Positions 47,936 through 57,636 of a stretch of DNA of 64,000 nt are shown piece by piece. Position 1 is the stretch's first letter. Every line of letters starts with the position of its first letter. The translations under genes and the position numbers were made by a program. The stretch is from assembly GCA_009885805.1 (NCBI GenBank), contig VFJZ01000028.1:1-64000 (forward strand). Reading direction: 5' to 3'. This stretch comes from Actinomycetota bacterium (GTDB lineage Bacteria > Actinomycetota > Thermoleophilia > Gaiellales > F1-60-MAGs149). Under the pieces are notes generated by a model. It worked only from the letters and a program-made list of their open reading frames with translations. It was not told the origin of the DNA and searched no databases.

Positions 47936-48684
47936 TGCGCCTCTGCGCCAACGTCTCGCTGCTCTGGACCGAGCTGCCCTTCCTGCAGCGGTTCGCGGCC
48001 GCGCGCGCCGCCGGCTTCGACGCGGTCGAGTTCCACTGGCCCGCCGACGCGACGCCCGACGACGTCGCCGCCGCCGTCGCCGGGGCCGCGGTCGGCGTGT
48101 GCCTGATGAACTTCGCCGGCGATCTCGCCGGGCAGCCGGAGCGCCATGCTGACTGGCGCGCGCACGTGCCGGTCGCGCTCGACCTGGCCGCGCGGATTGG
48201 CTGTCCGCTGCTCCATGCCCTGCCGGGACTCGAGCAGCCGGGTCGTCGGGCCGAGCAACTCACGTGCGCCGCCGAGCAGATCCGCTTCGCGGCCGACCTC
48301 GCCGCGGCGATCGGCGCCGCGGTCGTCGTCGAGCCTCTCAACCCGACCGACAACGGCCCCGTGCTGATCCAGACGCCGGAGGCCGCTGTCGACCTGCTCG
48401 ACCGCGTCGGCCGGCCGAACACGGGCCTGCAGCTCGATGCGTACCACCTGGCGATGACGGGGCGCGACCCGGTCGCCGTGATCCGGCGCTACGCGGACCG
48501 GATCCGGCACGTCCAGGTCGCGGACTGTCCAGGCCGCGGCGAGGCCGGGACGGGCACGCTCGACGTCGCGGGCGTGTTCGGCGCGCTCGACGAGGTGGCC
48601 TACGCCGGCGCCGTCGGGCTCGAGTACCGGCCGTCGACGGGGGACACGGCGGCGAGCCTCGCCGCCTGGCGTCGCTACCGGTGA
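47935..48684 (+). CDS. hydroxypyruvate isomerase-like TIM-barrel protein
   Basis: MRLCANVSLLWTELPFLQRFAAARAAGFDAVEFHWP; VVEPLNPTD; GLQLDAYHLAMTG; HVQVADCPGRGEAGTG. Confidence 0.88.
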   Translation: MRLCANVSLLWTELPFLQRFAAARAAGFDAVEFHWPADATPDDVAAAVAGAAVGVCLMNFAGDLAGQPERHADWRAHVPVALDLAARIGCPLLHALPGLEQPGRRAEQLTCAAEQIRFAADLAAAIGAAVVVEPLNPTDNGPVLIQTPEAAVDLLDRVGRPNTGLQLDAYHLAMTGRDPVAVIRRYADRIRHVQVADCPGRGEAGTGTLDVAGVFGALDEVAYAGAVGLEYRPSTGDTAASLAAWRRYR

Positions 48685-49451
48685 CGGATGCCGGCGGTGA
48701 TCAGCCCGACGACCTGTCGTGGCAGATCTGCCAGCGCCGGCGCCAGCGCAGCGGTGCGGGGGAGCCAGACGTGGCGGCGGCCGCGCTCGATCGCGCGGAC
48801 GGTGGCCCGCGCGACCGGCTCCGCGTCGAGGTCGCGAAACAGGCCCGTCTTGTAGAGGCGACCGTAGGAGCGGCGGATCGTGTCGACGCTCTTGACCGCG
48901 TCCAGCAGGTCGCTGCGGACGGTCCCGATCTCGATCACGGTCGCACCGACACCGGTGCCGCGCAGATCGGCGCGCAGACACGCCGTGAAGTGCGTCAGGC
49001 CCGCCTTCGAAGCGCCGTAGCTGGCGTAGCCGGGCAGCGAGACGGCACCGGCGAGGGACGAGACGTTGGCGATATGCCCGCGCCGCCGGTTCAGCATCGC
49101 GGGCAGCACGAGGCGGGTCAGCTCCATCGGCGTCAGCAGGTTCAGCTGCATGATCCGCCGCAGGTCGTCGGTCTCGTGCTCCCACAGCGGCTTCGTCATC
49201 TCCATGCCGGCGTTGTTGACGAGCACCTCGACGTCGCCTGCCTGCTCGACGACGCCCGCGAGGGTCGTCGGATCGGTCAGGTCGGCGGCGATCACCTGCG
49301 CGCCGAGCCGATCGCCGGCCGCACGGAGCTCCTCGGACTCGCGCGCCACGAGCACGAGTTGGGCGCCGCGTTCGTGCAGGGTCTCGGCGATCGCGAGGCC
49401 GATGCCCCTGGAGGCGCCGGTCACGATCACGCGGGTGTCGCGAAGCTGCAT
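48675..49451 (-). CDS. short-chain dehydrogenase/reductase
   Basis: VTGASRGIGLAIAE; VNNAGMEMTK; YASYGASKAGL. Confidence 0.92.
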   Translation of the reverse strand: MQLRDTRVIVTGASRGIGLAIAETLHERGAQLVLVARESEELRAAGDRLGAQVIAADLTDPTTLAGVVEQAGDVEVLVNNAGMEMTKPLWEHETDDLRRIMQLNLLTPMELTRLVLPAMLNRRRGHIANVSSLAGAVSLPGYASYGASKAGLTHFTACLRADLRGTGVGATVIEIGTVRSDLLDAVKSVDTIRRSYGRLYKTGLFRDLDAEPVARATVRAIERGRRHVWLPRTAALAPALADLPRQVVGLITAGIRHR

Positions 49452-49461
49452 GCCGGCGAGT

Positions 49462-50430
49462 TTACGGCAGCAGCAGCACGAGGCCGAGGATCGTCGCCGC
49501 GAGCAGTGCGCTCGCCGCGGCGCCGACGGCGAACGGACGCGGTCCGAGGGCGCGGAGCTGGCGGACGTCGATCGTGAGGCCGAGCCCGGCCATCGCCACC
49601 GCCAGCAGCGCCGTGTCGACCTCGATCGCAACGTCGACGACGTCGGTTGGCAGGACCCCGAGTGAGCGCACCGCGACTGCCGCGCAGAACGCGACGACGA
49701 ACAGTGGCACCGCGGTGGCGCGACCGCCCGAGGCGCGACCGCGGAGCACGGCCACGGTCACGATCACGGGTACGAGCAGGACGACCCGGGTCAGCTTCAC
49801 GATCGTCGCGACTGCCAGCGCCGCCGCGGACACGCCGGCGGACGCGCCGACGACCTGGGCGACCTCGTGGACCGAGCCCCCGGCCCAGAGACCGTAGTCG
49901 TCGTCGCCGAGGCCGATCAGCGACGTACCGAGCACCGGTAGGGTCAGCATCGAGATGGTGCCGAGCGCCGTCACGGTCGCCAGCGCGAAGGCCGCCTCCT
50001 CGTCCTTCGCCCCGGCGACGGGCTCCATCGCGATCACGGCGGCGGCGCCGCAGATGCCGCAGCCGGCGCCGAGCAGCAGGGAGAGGGAGTCGGAGACGCC
50101 CAGCCGACGTCCGAGCCAGACACAGAAGGGCAGGGTCAGCGTGACGGCGATGACGGCGATCAGGAGGCCCTGCCAGCCAACCTCGACCACGAGTTCGAAG
50201 GAGATGCGAAGACCGAGCAGGGCGATGCCGAGACGCAGGATGCGCTTCGCCGCGAACGTCGCGCCCGGCGCGAGTGCCAGCCGGCGCCCGGTCACGGTGG
50301 TGACGAGCAGGCCGAGGAGCAACGCGGCCAGCAGCACCGACAGCCGCGCGTCGATCCGCGCCACGGCGGCCGCCACGCCGGCGAGAGCGACGGCGAGCAG
50401 CAGGCCGGGAGCGAGGAGGCGGACATCCAC
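49462..50430 (-). CDS. YeiH/UPF0324 family putative sulfate exporter
   Basis: LRLGIALLGLRIS; LLLGAGCGICGAAAVIAMEPV; GGSVHEVAQVVGAS. Confidence 0.9.
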   Translation of the reverse strand: MDVRLLAPGLLLAVALAGVAAAVARIDARLSVLLAALLLGLLVTTVTGRRLALAPGATFAAKRILRLGIALLGLRISFELVVEVGWQGLLIAVIAVTLTLPFCVWLGRRLGVSDSLSLLLGAGCGICGAAAVIAMEPVAGAKDEEAAFALATVTALGTISMLTLPVLGTSLIGLGDDDYGLWAGGSVHEVAQVVGASAGVSAAALAVATIVKLTRVVLLVPVIVTVAVLRGRASGGRATAVPLFVVAFCAAVAVRSLGVLPTDVVDVAIEVDTALLAVAMAGLGLTIDVRQLRALGPRPFAVGAAASALLAATILGLVLLLP

Positions 50431-50477
50431 CGCCGCGGAGTGTCGCCGACGACGGCTGGATGGTGCGTCACGGCCAT

Positions 50478-50715
50478 GGCGCGGTGGTCGGAGGCCCCTG
50501 GATCGACCTCCGCGTGGTGGCGACGCGGTCGAACAGCTGACCGCATCGCCACCACGCTGCGGCGACCGCCAGCTGCGCCGCAAGCGGCGCAGCCGCAGGC
50601 TTTGCGGGACGCTCGCCCGCCGCTTTCACTTGCTCCGGCAAGCCCTGCGCGACGGGCGGAGCCCCCCGCTCGCTCCAGGAACCTCGACCACAACGCCTTG
50701 GCCGTGCCGAACCAC
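50478..50715. repeat. dispersed structured element, copy A
   Basis: Shares TCGGAGGCCCCTGGATCG...GTGCCGAACCAC with 62884-63073; three hairpins (50512-50557, 50572-50593, 50593-50607). Confidence 0.85.
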
Positions 50716-50803
50716 CAGGCCGGGCGAAGCTGCACGTTTCCACCATGAACCCAGCGATCGGCGGGGAGGGGCCGCAGCCCGGCCCGCGAACAAACATCAG
50801 GCG

Positions 50804-50998
50804 ATGACGGAGATGCAGCGACGGATCCAGGACGCACGCCACGCCGGACAGGAGATCGCCAGCAGTGTCGGCCGCTCGATCGCGCATAACCGGCGTCTGC
50901 GGCGGGAGGCGCTCGAGACGCGGTCAGACGCCGAGGTCAGGGCTGCCGTTGTCCCAGAGTCCGAGTTCGAGGCCGGCGGCCTCGAGCCCCGACCGTAG
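50804..50998 (+). CDS. hypothetical small protein (uncertain; 3' end overlaps opposite-strand gene)
   Basis: MTEMQRRIQDARHAGQEIASSVGRSIAHNRRLRREALETRSDAEVRAA. Confidence 0.3.
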   Translation: MTEMQRRIQDARHAGQEIASSVGRSIAHNRRLRREALETRSDAEVRAAVVPESEFEAGGLEPRP

Positions 50999-51724
50999 CC
51001 CGGCCTCGTCGGCGACGCCGACGATCGCGAGGATGCCGCCGTCGCCGGGGAACGACTCGCGACGGAGGGCCGCGACGAGTCGTTCGATCGGCTGCAGGTG
51101 CACGGCGCCCAGCCCTAGCGACCGGTACGTGTCGGCGACCACGACGAGCGTCCCGGCAGCGCCCTCGATCGTGCCGAGGAGGCTGACGAAGTGCCCGACA
51201 TCCCAGTCCGGAGCCGGCCCGGCGGTGTCGTCCCCCGACGCGAGGTAGGCGAGGATCTGTGGCGCCGTCGGGTGCGAGCCCCAGAGCGGTGCGGTCGCGA
51301 CGTTCGCCGCCAGCACCAGCGGCCGCTCGACCATGCAGGCGCCGTCGAGGACGGCGCGTGTCGTCTCCCGTGTGAAGGGTCCGGCGATCGGTATCGCCGC
51401 GAGGACGCCGGCGCCGAGCGCGGTGACGGCGCGCTGTAGCCCCGCCGGAGAGGTACCGCTCGCGGCGGCATCGGCCAACGGGAAGGCGACGCGTGGCTCG
51501 CGTCCCGTCTCGCCGGCTGGCAGGACGTCTCGTGAACGGCCCGCCGACACGCAGCTACCGGCGAGCAGACCCACATCCTCCTGGCCGACATCGATGCCGG
51601 CCAGTCGCAGTGCCAGGTGGGCGTGGAAGCACCCGCACAACTCGTCGACCTGCGGCAGCGCGTCGGCGTGGAGGGCGGCGAACCGGTCGGCGCCGGCGAC
51701 GAAGCGGGTAGTCGCGATACTCAT
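50924..51724 (-). CDS. conserved-looking hypothetical protein
   Basis: MSIATTRFVAGADRFAALHADALPQVDELCGCFHAHLALRLAGIDVGQEDVGLLAGS... Confidence 0.75.
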   Translation of the reverse strand: MSIATTRFVAGADRFAALHADALPQVDELCGCFHAHLALRLAGIDVGQEDVGLLAGSCVSAGRSRDVLPAGETGREPRVAFPLADAAASGTSPAGLQRAVTALGAGVLAAIPIAGPFTRETTRAVLDGACMVERPLVLAANVATAPLWGSHPTAPQILAYLASGDDTAGPAPDWDVGHFVSLLGTIEGAAGTLVVVADTYRSLGLGAVHLQPIERLVAALRRESFPGDGGILAIVGVADEAGLRSGLEAAGLELGLWDNGSPDLGV

Positions 51725-51764
51725 GAATCGATCGTAGCGCCGCCGCGTAGGATGCAGCCGACGG

Positions 51765-52139
51765 ATGAAGGTCCTGCTCACCGTATCGGTGCTCGTCCTG
51801 GCCCTCGCCGCCTGTGGCGACGGCGGCTCCGGGCCGGCCGCGGCGACCACGACGCCGGCGACGCTCGCGACGCTCGAGGTGCGGCGCAGCGATGGGATTG
51901 CCGGGGTCCCGGCCGAACTGCAGCTCGGGCCGGGCGATGCGCGCCTTGCCGCCGCCGCCGCGACACTCGGGCTGCCGCTGCCGGCGAGCGCCGACACGGT
52001 CGGGCCGGCCGCTGACGCCTTCGTCTACGAGGTGACGGCGGTGCTGACGGACGGCACGGCGGCGGCCTGGCGGTTCGACGACGCGGCCGTGCCAGCCGAT
52101 CTCGCGGCGCTCCACGCCTGGCTCCAGACGACGCTGTGA
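51765..52139 (+). CDS. hypothetical lipoprotein
   Basis: MKVLLTVSVLVLALAACGDGG lipobox. Confidence 0.7.
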   Translation: MKVLLTVSVLVLALAACGDGGSGPAAATTTPATLATLEVRRSDGIAGVPAELQLGPGDARLAAAAATLGLPLPASADTVGPAADAFVYEVTAVLTDGTAAAWRFDDAAVPADLAALHAWLQTTL

Positions 52140-53521
52140 TGCGACCGCTGCACGACGCCGACTCGATGCGGGCGACCGACGCCGCGGCGATCGCCGCCGG
52201 CATCCCCGCCGCGACGCTGATGGAGACGGCCGGCACCGCCGTCGCACACGTCGTCCGCGTCCGCTACCCGACCGCTCGGCGCGTCGTCTGCGTCTGCGGT
52301 GGTGGCTTGAACGGCGGCGACGGCGTCGTCGCGGCGCGCGTGCTGCAGGCGCTCGGCGTCGAGGCCGCCTGCCTGATGGTGTCGGCGGGAGCGGTCGGCG
52401 ACGGCCTGCAGGGCGCGGACGTCGTCGTCGATGCCCTGCTCGGCACCGGTGCCCGGGGCGCGCCGCGTGCGCAATACGCGGCGGCGATCGCGGCGATCGC
52501 TTCGAGCGGCGTGCCGGTCGTCGCCGTCGACGTCCCGAGCGGCGTCGATGCTTCGACCGGGGAGGCGGCCGAGATCTGCGTGCAGGCCGACGTCACCGTC
52601 ACGTTCCACGCACCGAAGATCGGCCACGTCGTGATGCCGGGCCGCGCGCGCTGCGGCGTCCTCGTCGTCGTGCCGATCGGGATTCCGCCCGCCTGCGAGC
52701 AGCCGGCGCCCGCCCGTCTCGGCGCACCAGATGCCCCGCTGCGCGATCCGCACGGCTCGAAGTACGACGCCGGCAGCGTCGTCGTCGTCGGCGGGTCGAC
52801 CGGCATGACCGGCGCGATCGCGCTCGCCGCGCGGGCCGCACTGCGGGCGGGCGCCGGTATCGGCGTCGCCGCGATTCCGGCATCTCTCAATCCGACGCTG
52901 GAGACGCTGCTCGTCGAGCCGATGACGCTCCCGGTGGCCGATGACGGTGGCGTCCTCGTCGAGTCCGCCGCCGACGCCATCCTCGAGTGCGCCGCCCGTG
53001 CGGGCGCGCTGCTCGTCGGCCCGGGTCTCGGCCGCGACCCGCGCAGCGCCGCGCTCGCTGCCCGCCTCGCCCGATCGTTCGCGGGACCGCTGGTGATCGA
53101 CGCCGACGCCCTCCGGGAACCGATCCCGCAGCGTGACGCGCCGACGGTGCTCACGCCGCACGCCGGCGAGGCCGCGCGGCTGCTTGGCTGCTCGCGCGCG
53201 GACGTCGAGGCGCGACGGCTCGACAGTGCGCGCCGGATCGCGGAGCGGTTCGGCGCGGTCTGCCTGCTCAAGGGGCCGGACACGATCATCGCGTCGCCCG
53301 ACGGTGGTCTCACCGTCCGCGACGGCGACGACCCGCGCCTCGCGACCGCTGGCGCCGGCGACGTCCTCGCCGGTGTCGTCGCCGGGCTGCTCGCGCGCGG
53401 TCTCGGCGCGGCCGATGCAGCCGCCGTCGCCGCGGCCGTCCACCTGGCCGCCGCCCGGGCGGTACCGGCGAGCCGCGCTATCATCGCCTCCGACCTCGTC
53501 GAGCGGCTCGCGCTCGACTGA
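52139..53521 (+). CDS. nnr: bifunctional NAD(P)H-hydrate epimerase / ADP-dependent dehydratase
   Basis: MRATDAAAIAAGIPAATLMETAG; GGGLNGGDG; VDVPSGVDASTG; LTPHAGEAARLLG; TAGAGDVLAGVVAGLLA. Confidence 0.94.
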   Translation: MRPLHDADSMRATDAAAIAAGIPAATLMETAGTAVAHVVRVRYPTARRVVCVCGGGLNGGDGVVAARVLQALGVEAACLMVSAGAVGDGLQGADVVVDALLGTGARGAPRAQYAAAIAAIASSGVPVVAVDVPSGVDASTGEAAEICVQADVTVTFHAPKIGHVVMPGRARCGVLVVVPIGIPPACEQPAPARLGAPDAPLRDPHGSKYDAGSVVVVGGSTGMTGAIALAARAALRAGAGIGVAAIPASLNPTLETLLVEPMTLPVADDGGVLVESAADAILECAARAGALLVGPGLGRDPRSAALAARLARSFAGPLVIDADALREPIPQRDAPTVLTPHAGEAARLLGCSRADVEARRLDSARRIAERFGAVCLLKGPDTIIASPDGGLTVRDGDDPRLATAGAGDVLAGVVAGLLARGLGAADAAAVAAAVHLAAARAVPASRAIIASDLVERLALD

Positions 53522-53537
53522 CCGACGGAGGGCCGCC

Positions 53538-54020
53538 GTGATCGACGCCGCCGTGCGCGACGTGATGCTCACCGACCCGGTGACGGTTCGGCCCGAGATG
53601 CTCCTTCGCGATCTCGTCGACCTGTTCGTCGAGCGGCAACTGCAGGGCGTCCCCGTCGTCGACGCGGGCGGGACGCTCGTCGGTATCGTCACCGAGGGCG
53701 ACCTGATCCTGCAGGAGGTCGAGGGTGACGTGGAGGTGCCGCACTTCGTCCCGTTCCTCGACGGCGCGATCTTCCTCGAGCCGACCGACCGCTACGACGA
53801 ACAGATGCGGAAGGCGTTCGCGGCGACGGCCGGTGACCTGATGACGCGGAAGGTGCGGACCGTCGCGCCGGGCGACACGATCCACGAGGCCGCCCGACGG
53901 ATGGCTCGTCACGAGGTCTCGCGACTACCTGTCGTCGAGGACGGGCGCGTCGTCGGCATGGTCTCGCGATCCGACGTCGTCCGCGCGCTCGCCCGCTACG
54001 TCTTCCACGACGCCGGGTAG
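53538..54020 (+). CDS. CBS domain pair protein
   Basis: VRDVMLTDPVTVRPEM...VPVVDAGGTLVGIVTEGDL; GDLMTRKVRTVAPGDTIHEAARRMARHEVSRLPVVEDGRVVGMVSRSDV. Confidence 0.92.
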   Translation: MIDAAVRDVMLTDPVTVRPEMLLRDLVDLFVERQLQGVPVVDAGGTLVGIVTEGDLILQEVEGDVEVPHFVPFLDGAIFLEPTDRYDEQMRKAFAATAGDLMTRKVRTVAPGDTIHEAARRMARHEVSRLPVVEDGRVVGMVSRSDVVRALARYVFHDAG

Positions 54021-55063
54021 TGCGCTTCCTCCTGCGCCTCGACCTCGCGGCGGTGCGGGCCAATGTCGCACACCTGCGCACGCGCCACGGCGGCGATCTC
54101 TGGGCGATCGTCAAGGCCGACGGTTACGGTCACGGCGCCGCCGACGTCGGCCGGGCAGCACTCTCGGCCGGAGCGGTCGGACTCGGGGTCGCGACCCTCG
54201 GCGAGGCCCGGACGCTGCGCGACGTGCTGCCGGGCGCGCGGGTGATGGTGCTGTCGCCCCTACCGCCCGGATCGGAGCGAGACGCCGCCGGGCTCGACGT
54301 CGTCTGCTCGACGCCGGGCTCCGTCGGGCGCCTGGCGGCTGTGCCGGACGTCCGCATCCACGTCAAGGTCGACACCGGCATGGGCCGCTGGGGCCTCGCC
54401 GCCGAGGCGGCGCTCGCGGCCGGCGCCGAGGCCGGCGCGGCGCTGGCCGGCCTCTGCTCCCACCTCGCCACGGCCGAGGAGGACGACCGCACCTTCACCG
54501 ACGTGCAGGTCGCGCGGTTCGCCGCCGTGGCCGACGCGTTCCCCGCCTGCCCCCGGCACCTCGCGAACTCGGGTGGCGTGCTCTACCACCCGGCGGCGCG
54601 GTTCGACGCGGCTCGTTGCGGGATCGCCATCTACGGCATCTCGCCGCGCGATCGTGATCCGGCGACGGATGGCCTGCTGCCGGCACTGCGCTGGACGAGC
54701 GAGGTGCGCGCCGTGCGCGACCTCGCCGCCGGCGAGTCGAGCGGGTACGGCCGGCGCATCCGCGGACCGGCGCGCCTCGCGCTCGTCCCGGTCGGCTACG
54801 CCGACGGCTTCCCCCGCCGCTCGGTTGGCACGGCGCGGATCCTGATCGGCGGGCAGCCGTGCCCGGTGGGCGCGGTCGCGATGGATCAACTGGCGGCGAT
54901 CGTGCCCGCGGATCTGCCGGTCGCAGCCGGGGACGAGGTGGTTCTGATCGGCCCCGGTGCCGACATCTCGGACCTGGCGAAGGCAGCTGGGACGATCGCC
55001 TACGAGGTTGCGTGCGGGCTGCGCGCCCGGCCGGAGCGCGGTTCGCGGAGCGTCGTCGGATGA
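54020..55063 (+). CDS. alr: alanine racemase
   Basis: LWAIVKADGYGHGAADV; VKVDTGMGRWG; LANSGGVLYHP; VPVGYADGFPR; MDQLAAIV. Confidence 0.93.
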   Translation: MRFLLRLDLAAVRANVAHLRTRHGGDLWAIVKADGYGHGAADVGRAALSAGAVGLGVATLGEARTLRDVLPGARVMVLSPLPPGSERDAAGLDVVCSTPGSVGRLAAVPDVRIHVKVDTGMGRWGLAAEAALAAGAEAGAALAGLCSHLATAEEDDRTFTDVQVARFAAVADAFPACPRHLANSGGVLYHPAARFDAARCGIAIYGISPRDRDPATDGLLPALRWTSEVRAVRDLAAGESSGYGRRIRGPARLALVPVGYADGFPRRSVGTARILIGGQPCPVGAVAMDQLAAIVPADLPVAAGDEVVLIGPGADISDLAKAAGTIAYEVACGLRARPERGSRSVVG

Positions 55064-56478
55064 ATCTCGCGGAACTGATCGGGCCGATTCGCGCGGCCCT
55101 GTGCAGGGACGACGGCTGGCTCGTCGGCGGGGCGATCCGCGACCTCGTGCTCGGCCGCGCGCACGACGACTGGGACGTGATCGTCCCCGGCGAGCCGGCG
55201 GTCGCCGCGAAGGCGTACGCCCGGCGTGTCGGCGGCTCGCCGTTCCCCCTCTCCGACCGGCACGGCGCCTGGCGCGTCGTCGAGGCGGGGCGGACGGTCG
55301 ACTTCACGGCGCTGCACGGCGGCGACCTGGCAGCCGATCTCGCCCGCCGCGACCTGACTGCCAACGCCATCGCCGTCGCCCTCGCAGACGGCGCCGTGTC
55401 GGATCCCCACCACGGGCTCGCTGACCTCGAGGCCGGCGTCCTACGAACGGTCAGCGACCACGCGTTCAGCGATGACCCGCTGCGGCTCCTGCGGCTGCCG
55501 CGGCTGGCCGTCGAGCTCGGCTTCACGATCGCGCCGGCGACCGCCGCGCTCGCCGCTCGCGACGCATACCGTGCGCCGGAGGCGTCCGGCGAACGCCAGT
55601 TCGCGGAGCTGCAACGGATCCTCGGCGTCGCCGACCCGGCCGAGGCGCTGCTGCTCTGCGACCGGCTCGGCGTCCTCAACGCCGTGCTGCCGGAGGTCGT
55701 GGCGCTGCGCGGTGTCGAGCAGTCCGCGTTCCATCACCTCGACGTCTTCGACCACACGCTGCACGTCGTCGACTCGGTGGCCGACATCGCCGCCAACCTC
55801 GGCCACTACTTCGCCGACGCGGCGACTGCGGCGGCGATCGAGGTCGCCCTCGCCGCGCCGCTCGACGGCACGATGGACGTGCGTGCCGGACTGCGCTTCG
55901 GCGCGCTGTTTCACGACATCGCGAAGCCGTCGACGCGGACGGAACTCGGTGACGGCGTCGTCAAGTTCTTCGGGCACGAACTGGCGGGCGTCGCGATGCT
56001 GGACACCATCCTCGGCCGCTTCGCCACCAGTGCGGCGCTCCGCCGCCTCTGCGCGGTCCTCGTCGGCCATCACCTCAGCCTCGGCTTCAAGATCCGCGAA
56101 CGGCCGCTGGCCGCGCGCGCCGCGTACCGCTACGCGATCGACACCGCGCCCTACCCGCTGCCGTCGGTCGTCCTCTCCCTGGGCGATCGGTTGGCGACGC
56201 GCGGCGGGCGCACGCGCCTACGGGGACTGCGGCGTCACCACGAGACGGCGCAGGAGATGGCGGCCGCGATCATCGCCCTCGGCCCGGTCCCTCCCCGGCT
56301 CGTCGCCCCGGCCGACCGTATCGCCGTCGCGGTCGGCCTGACGCCCGGCCCGGCGCTCGGCGAACTGGTCGCCGCGCTGCAGGAGGAGCAGGCGGCCGGT
56401 GCGGTCGGCGACGAGGCGGGCGCGATCGCCTTCGCGCGCACCTGGCTCAGGGACCGGGACGCGCCGCCAGGCCGCTGA
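55060..56478 (+). CDS. cca: CCA tRNA nucleotidyltransferase / poly(A) polymerase family with HD domain
   Basis: WLVGGAIRDLVLGRAHDDWDVIV; RRDLTANAIAVAL; DDPLRLLRLPRLA; LFHDIAKPSTR. Confidence 0.92.
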   Translation: MNLAELIGPIRAALCRDDGWLVGGAIRDLVLGRAHDDWDVIVPGEPAVAAKAYARRVGGSPFPLSDRHGAWRVVEAGRTVDFTALHGGDLAADLARRDLTANAIAVALADGAVSDPHHGLADLEAGVLRTVSDHAFSDDPLRLLRLPRLAVELGFTIAPATAALAARDAYRAPEASGERQFAELQRILGVADPAEALLLCDRLGVLNAVLPEVVALRGVEQSAFHHLDVFDHTLHVVDSVADIAANLGHYFADAATAAAIEVALAAPLDGTMDVRAGLRFGALFHDIAKPSTRTELGDGVVKFFGHELAGVAMLDTILGRFATSAALRRLCAVLVGHHLSLGFKIRERPLAARAAYRYAIDTAPYPLPSVVLSLGDRLATRGGRTRLRGLRRHHETAQEMAAAIIALGPVPPRLVAPADRIAVAVGLTPGPALGELVAALQEEQAAGAVGDEAGAIAFARTWLRDRDAPPGR

Positions 56479-56800
56479 CGACCGCCGCCAGTTCGTGCTC
56501 GCCGCAGAACACCGCGGCCGGGAACTGCAGGCGGGCCCGCTCGACGCGGTCCGGGTGCCCGCCAACGAACACGATCGGGATCGCCCGGCCGTAGCGGGCG
56601 CCCCACAGCCACTGCGCGACCGCCCGGCCGTGGCTCGGGAGTCGCTCCAGCGAGATCACCAGCACCTCCGGGAGCGTCTCGTGGCGCATCTCCTCGGCCT
56701 GCGACCAGTGCACCGTGACCTCGTGGCCGGCGGCGAGCAGCCGGTCGGCAACGGGCCTCGCCTCGGCCTCCGACCAGTGGATGTAGGTCACGCGCGCCAT
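56447..56800 (-). CDS. hypothetical protein, receiver-like fold suggested
   Basis: MARVTYIHWSEAEARPVADRLLAAGHEVTVHWSQAEEMRHETLPEVLVISLERLPSHGRAVAQWLW. Confidence 0.7.
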   Translation of the reverse strand: MARVTYIHWSEAEARPVADRLLAAGHEVTVHWSQAEEMRHETLPEVLVISLERLPSHGRAVAQWLWGARYGRAIPIVFVGGHPDRVERARLQFPAAVFCGEHELAAVVSGLAARPGP

Positions 56801-57636
56801 GGCTCCGCGGCGGGGCGCTGACCGCCGCCGCGGGCCCGCAGCCCGGCGAGCACGAGTACAAGTCCGAACGAGACGACGGCGGCGCCGCCGACGAGCAGCG
56901 CGAGTGCGTCGCGGGTCGTGTCGAACGTCTCCACGATGATCGTCTCCGCCAGGCCCGGACCGGCGCGCTCGATAGCGCGGTCGCGCGCCGCGATGAAGGC
57001 GAACAGCACACCGGCGGTTGCGGCCAGCAGGCAGACCAGCGCCGTCGTCGCCGCCATCAGCGGGCCGCGGGCAAGCAGGGCGCCGCTTCCGAGCAGGAGG
57101 ATCGCGAGGGCGATCAGCAGCGGCGGCGCGGCATCGACGGCATCCGTCACGCGGCGGATCGGTGCGAGGCGCTCGGCCTCGATCAGCACGATCGCACTGG
57201 CCTGCCGCTGCGCGATCACCTCCGCGAGCGGGCCGCCAGCGGCCTCGATCTCGACGAGGAGCGGCTCCGGATCGACGACGACGTCGCCCGCCGCATTGAC
57301 GAAGGGGCTCGGCTCGCCCTTCGCGACGGCGAGCACGGCGATCGCAGCCTCCCGGTTCAGCCGCGCCCAGCCCTCCTGGACGCGGGGTTCGCGCAGGGCG
57401 GCGGCGACGCCCTCCCGCAGTTGCGCCTCCGTCTCGGGCGGAACCGTGACCGGGATGCGCGCGAGGATCTCGTCGGAGATCGCCGAGGCGACCGTCGGGT
57501 CGAGGGCGATGGCGGCGGCGCGATCCTGGAAGGCCGTCTCGTCGAGGAGGGCGCGACCGGCCCAGACGGAGGTGGCGGCGACGACCGCTGCGATCGAGCC
57601 GAGCAGCAGGAGCAGGCCGCTGACGGTCGATCTCAC
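56788..57636 (-). CDS. hypothetical integral membrane protein
   Basis: VRSTVSGLLLLLGSIAAVVAATSVWAGRALLDETAF... N-terminal TM, large loop, C-terminal TM segments. Confidence 0.75.
   Translation of the reverse strand: MRSTVSGLLLLLGSIAAVVAATSVWAGRALLDETAFQDRAAAIALDPTVASAISDEILARIPVTVPPETEAQLREGVAAALREPRVQEGWARLNREAAIAVLAVAKGEPSPFVNAAGDVVVDPEPLLVEIEAAGGPLAEVIAQRQASAIVLIEAERLAPIRRVTDAVDAAPPLLIALAILLLGSGALLARGPLMAATTALVCLLAATAGVLFAFIAARDRAIERAGPGLAETIIVETFDTTRDALALLVGGAAVVSFGLVLVLAGLRARGGGQRPAAEPWRA

Noticed and set aside
50292-50887. ORFs across repeat copy A whose translations resemble those across copy B (e.g. CGCAACGAA.GRRSV.AMRSA)
   Set aside because: Similarity follows from the nucleotide repeat; substitutions follow hairpin pairing rather than codon position and no protein family is recognisable.
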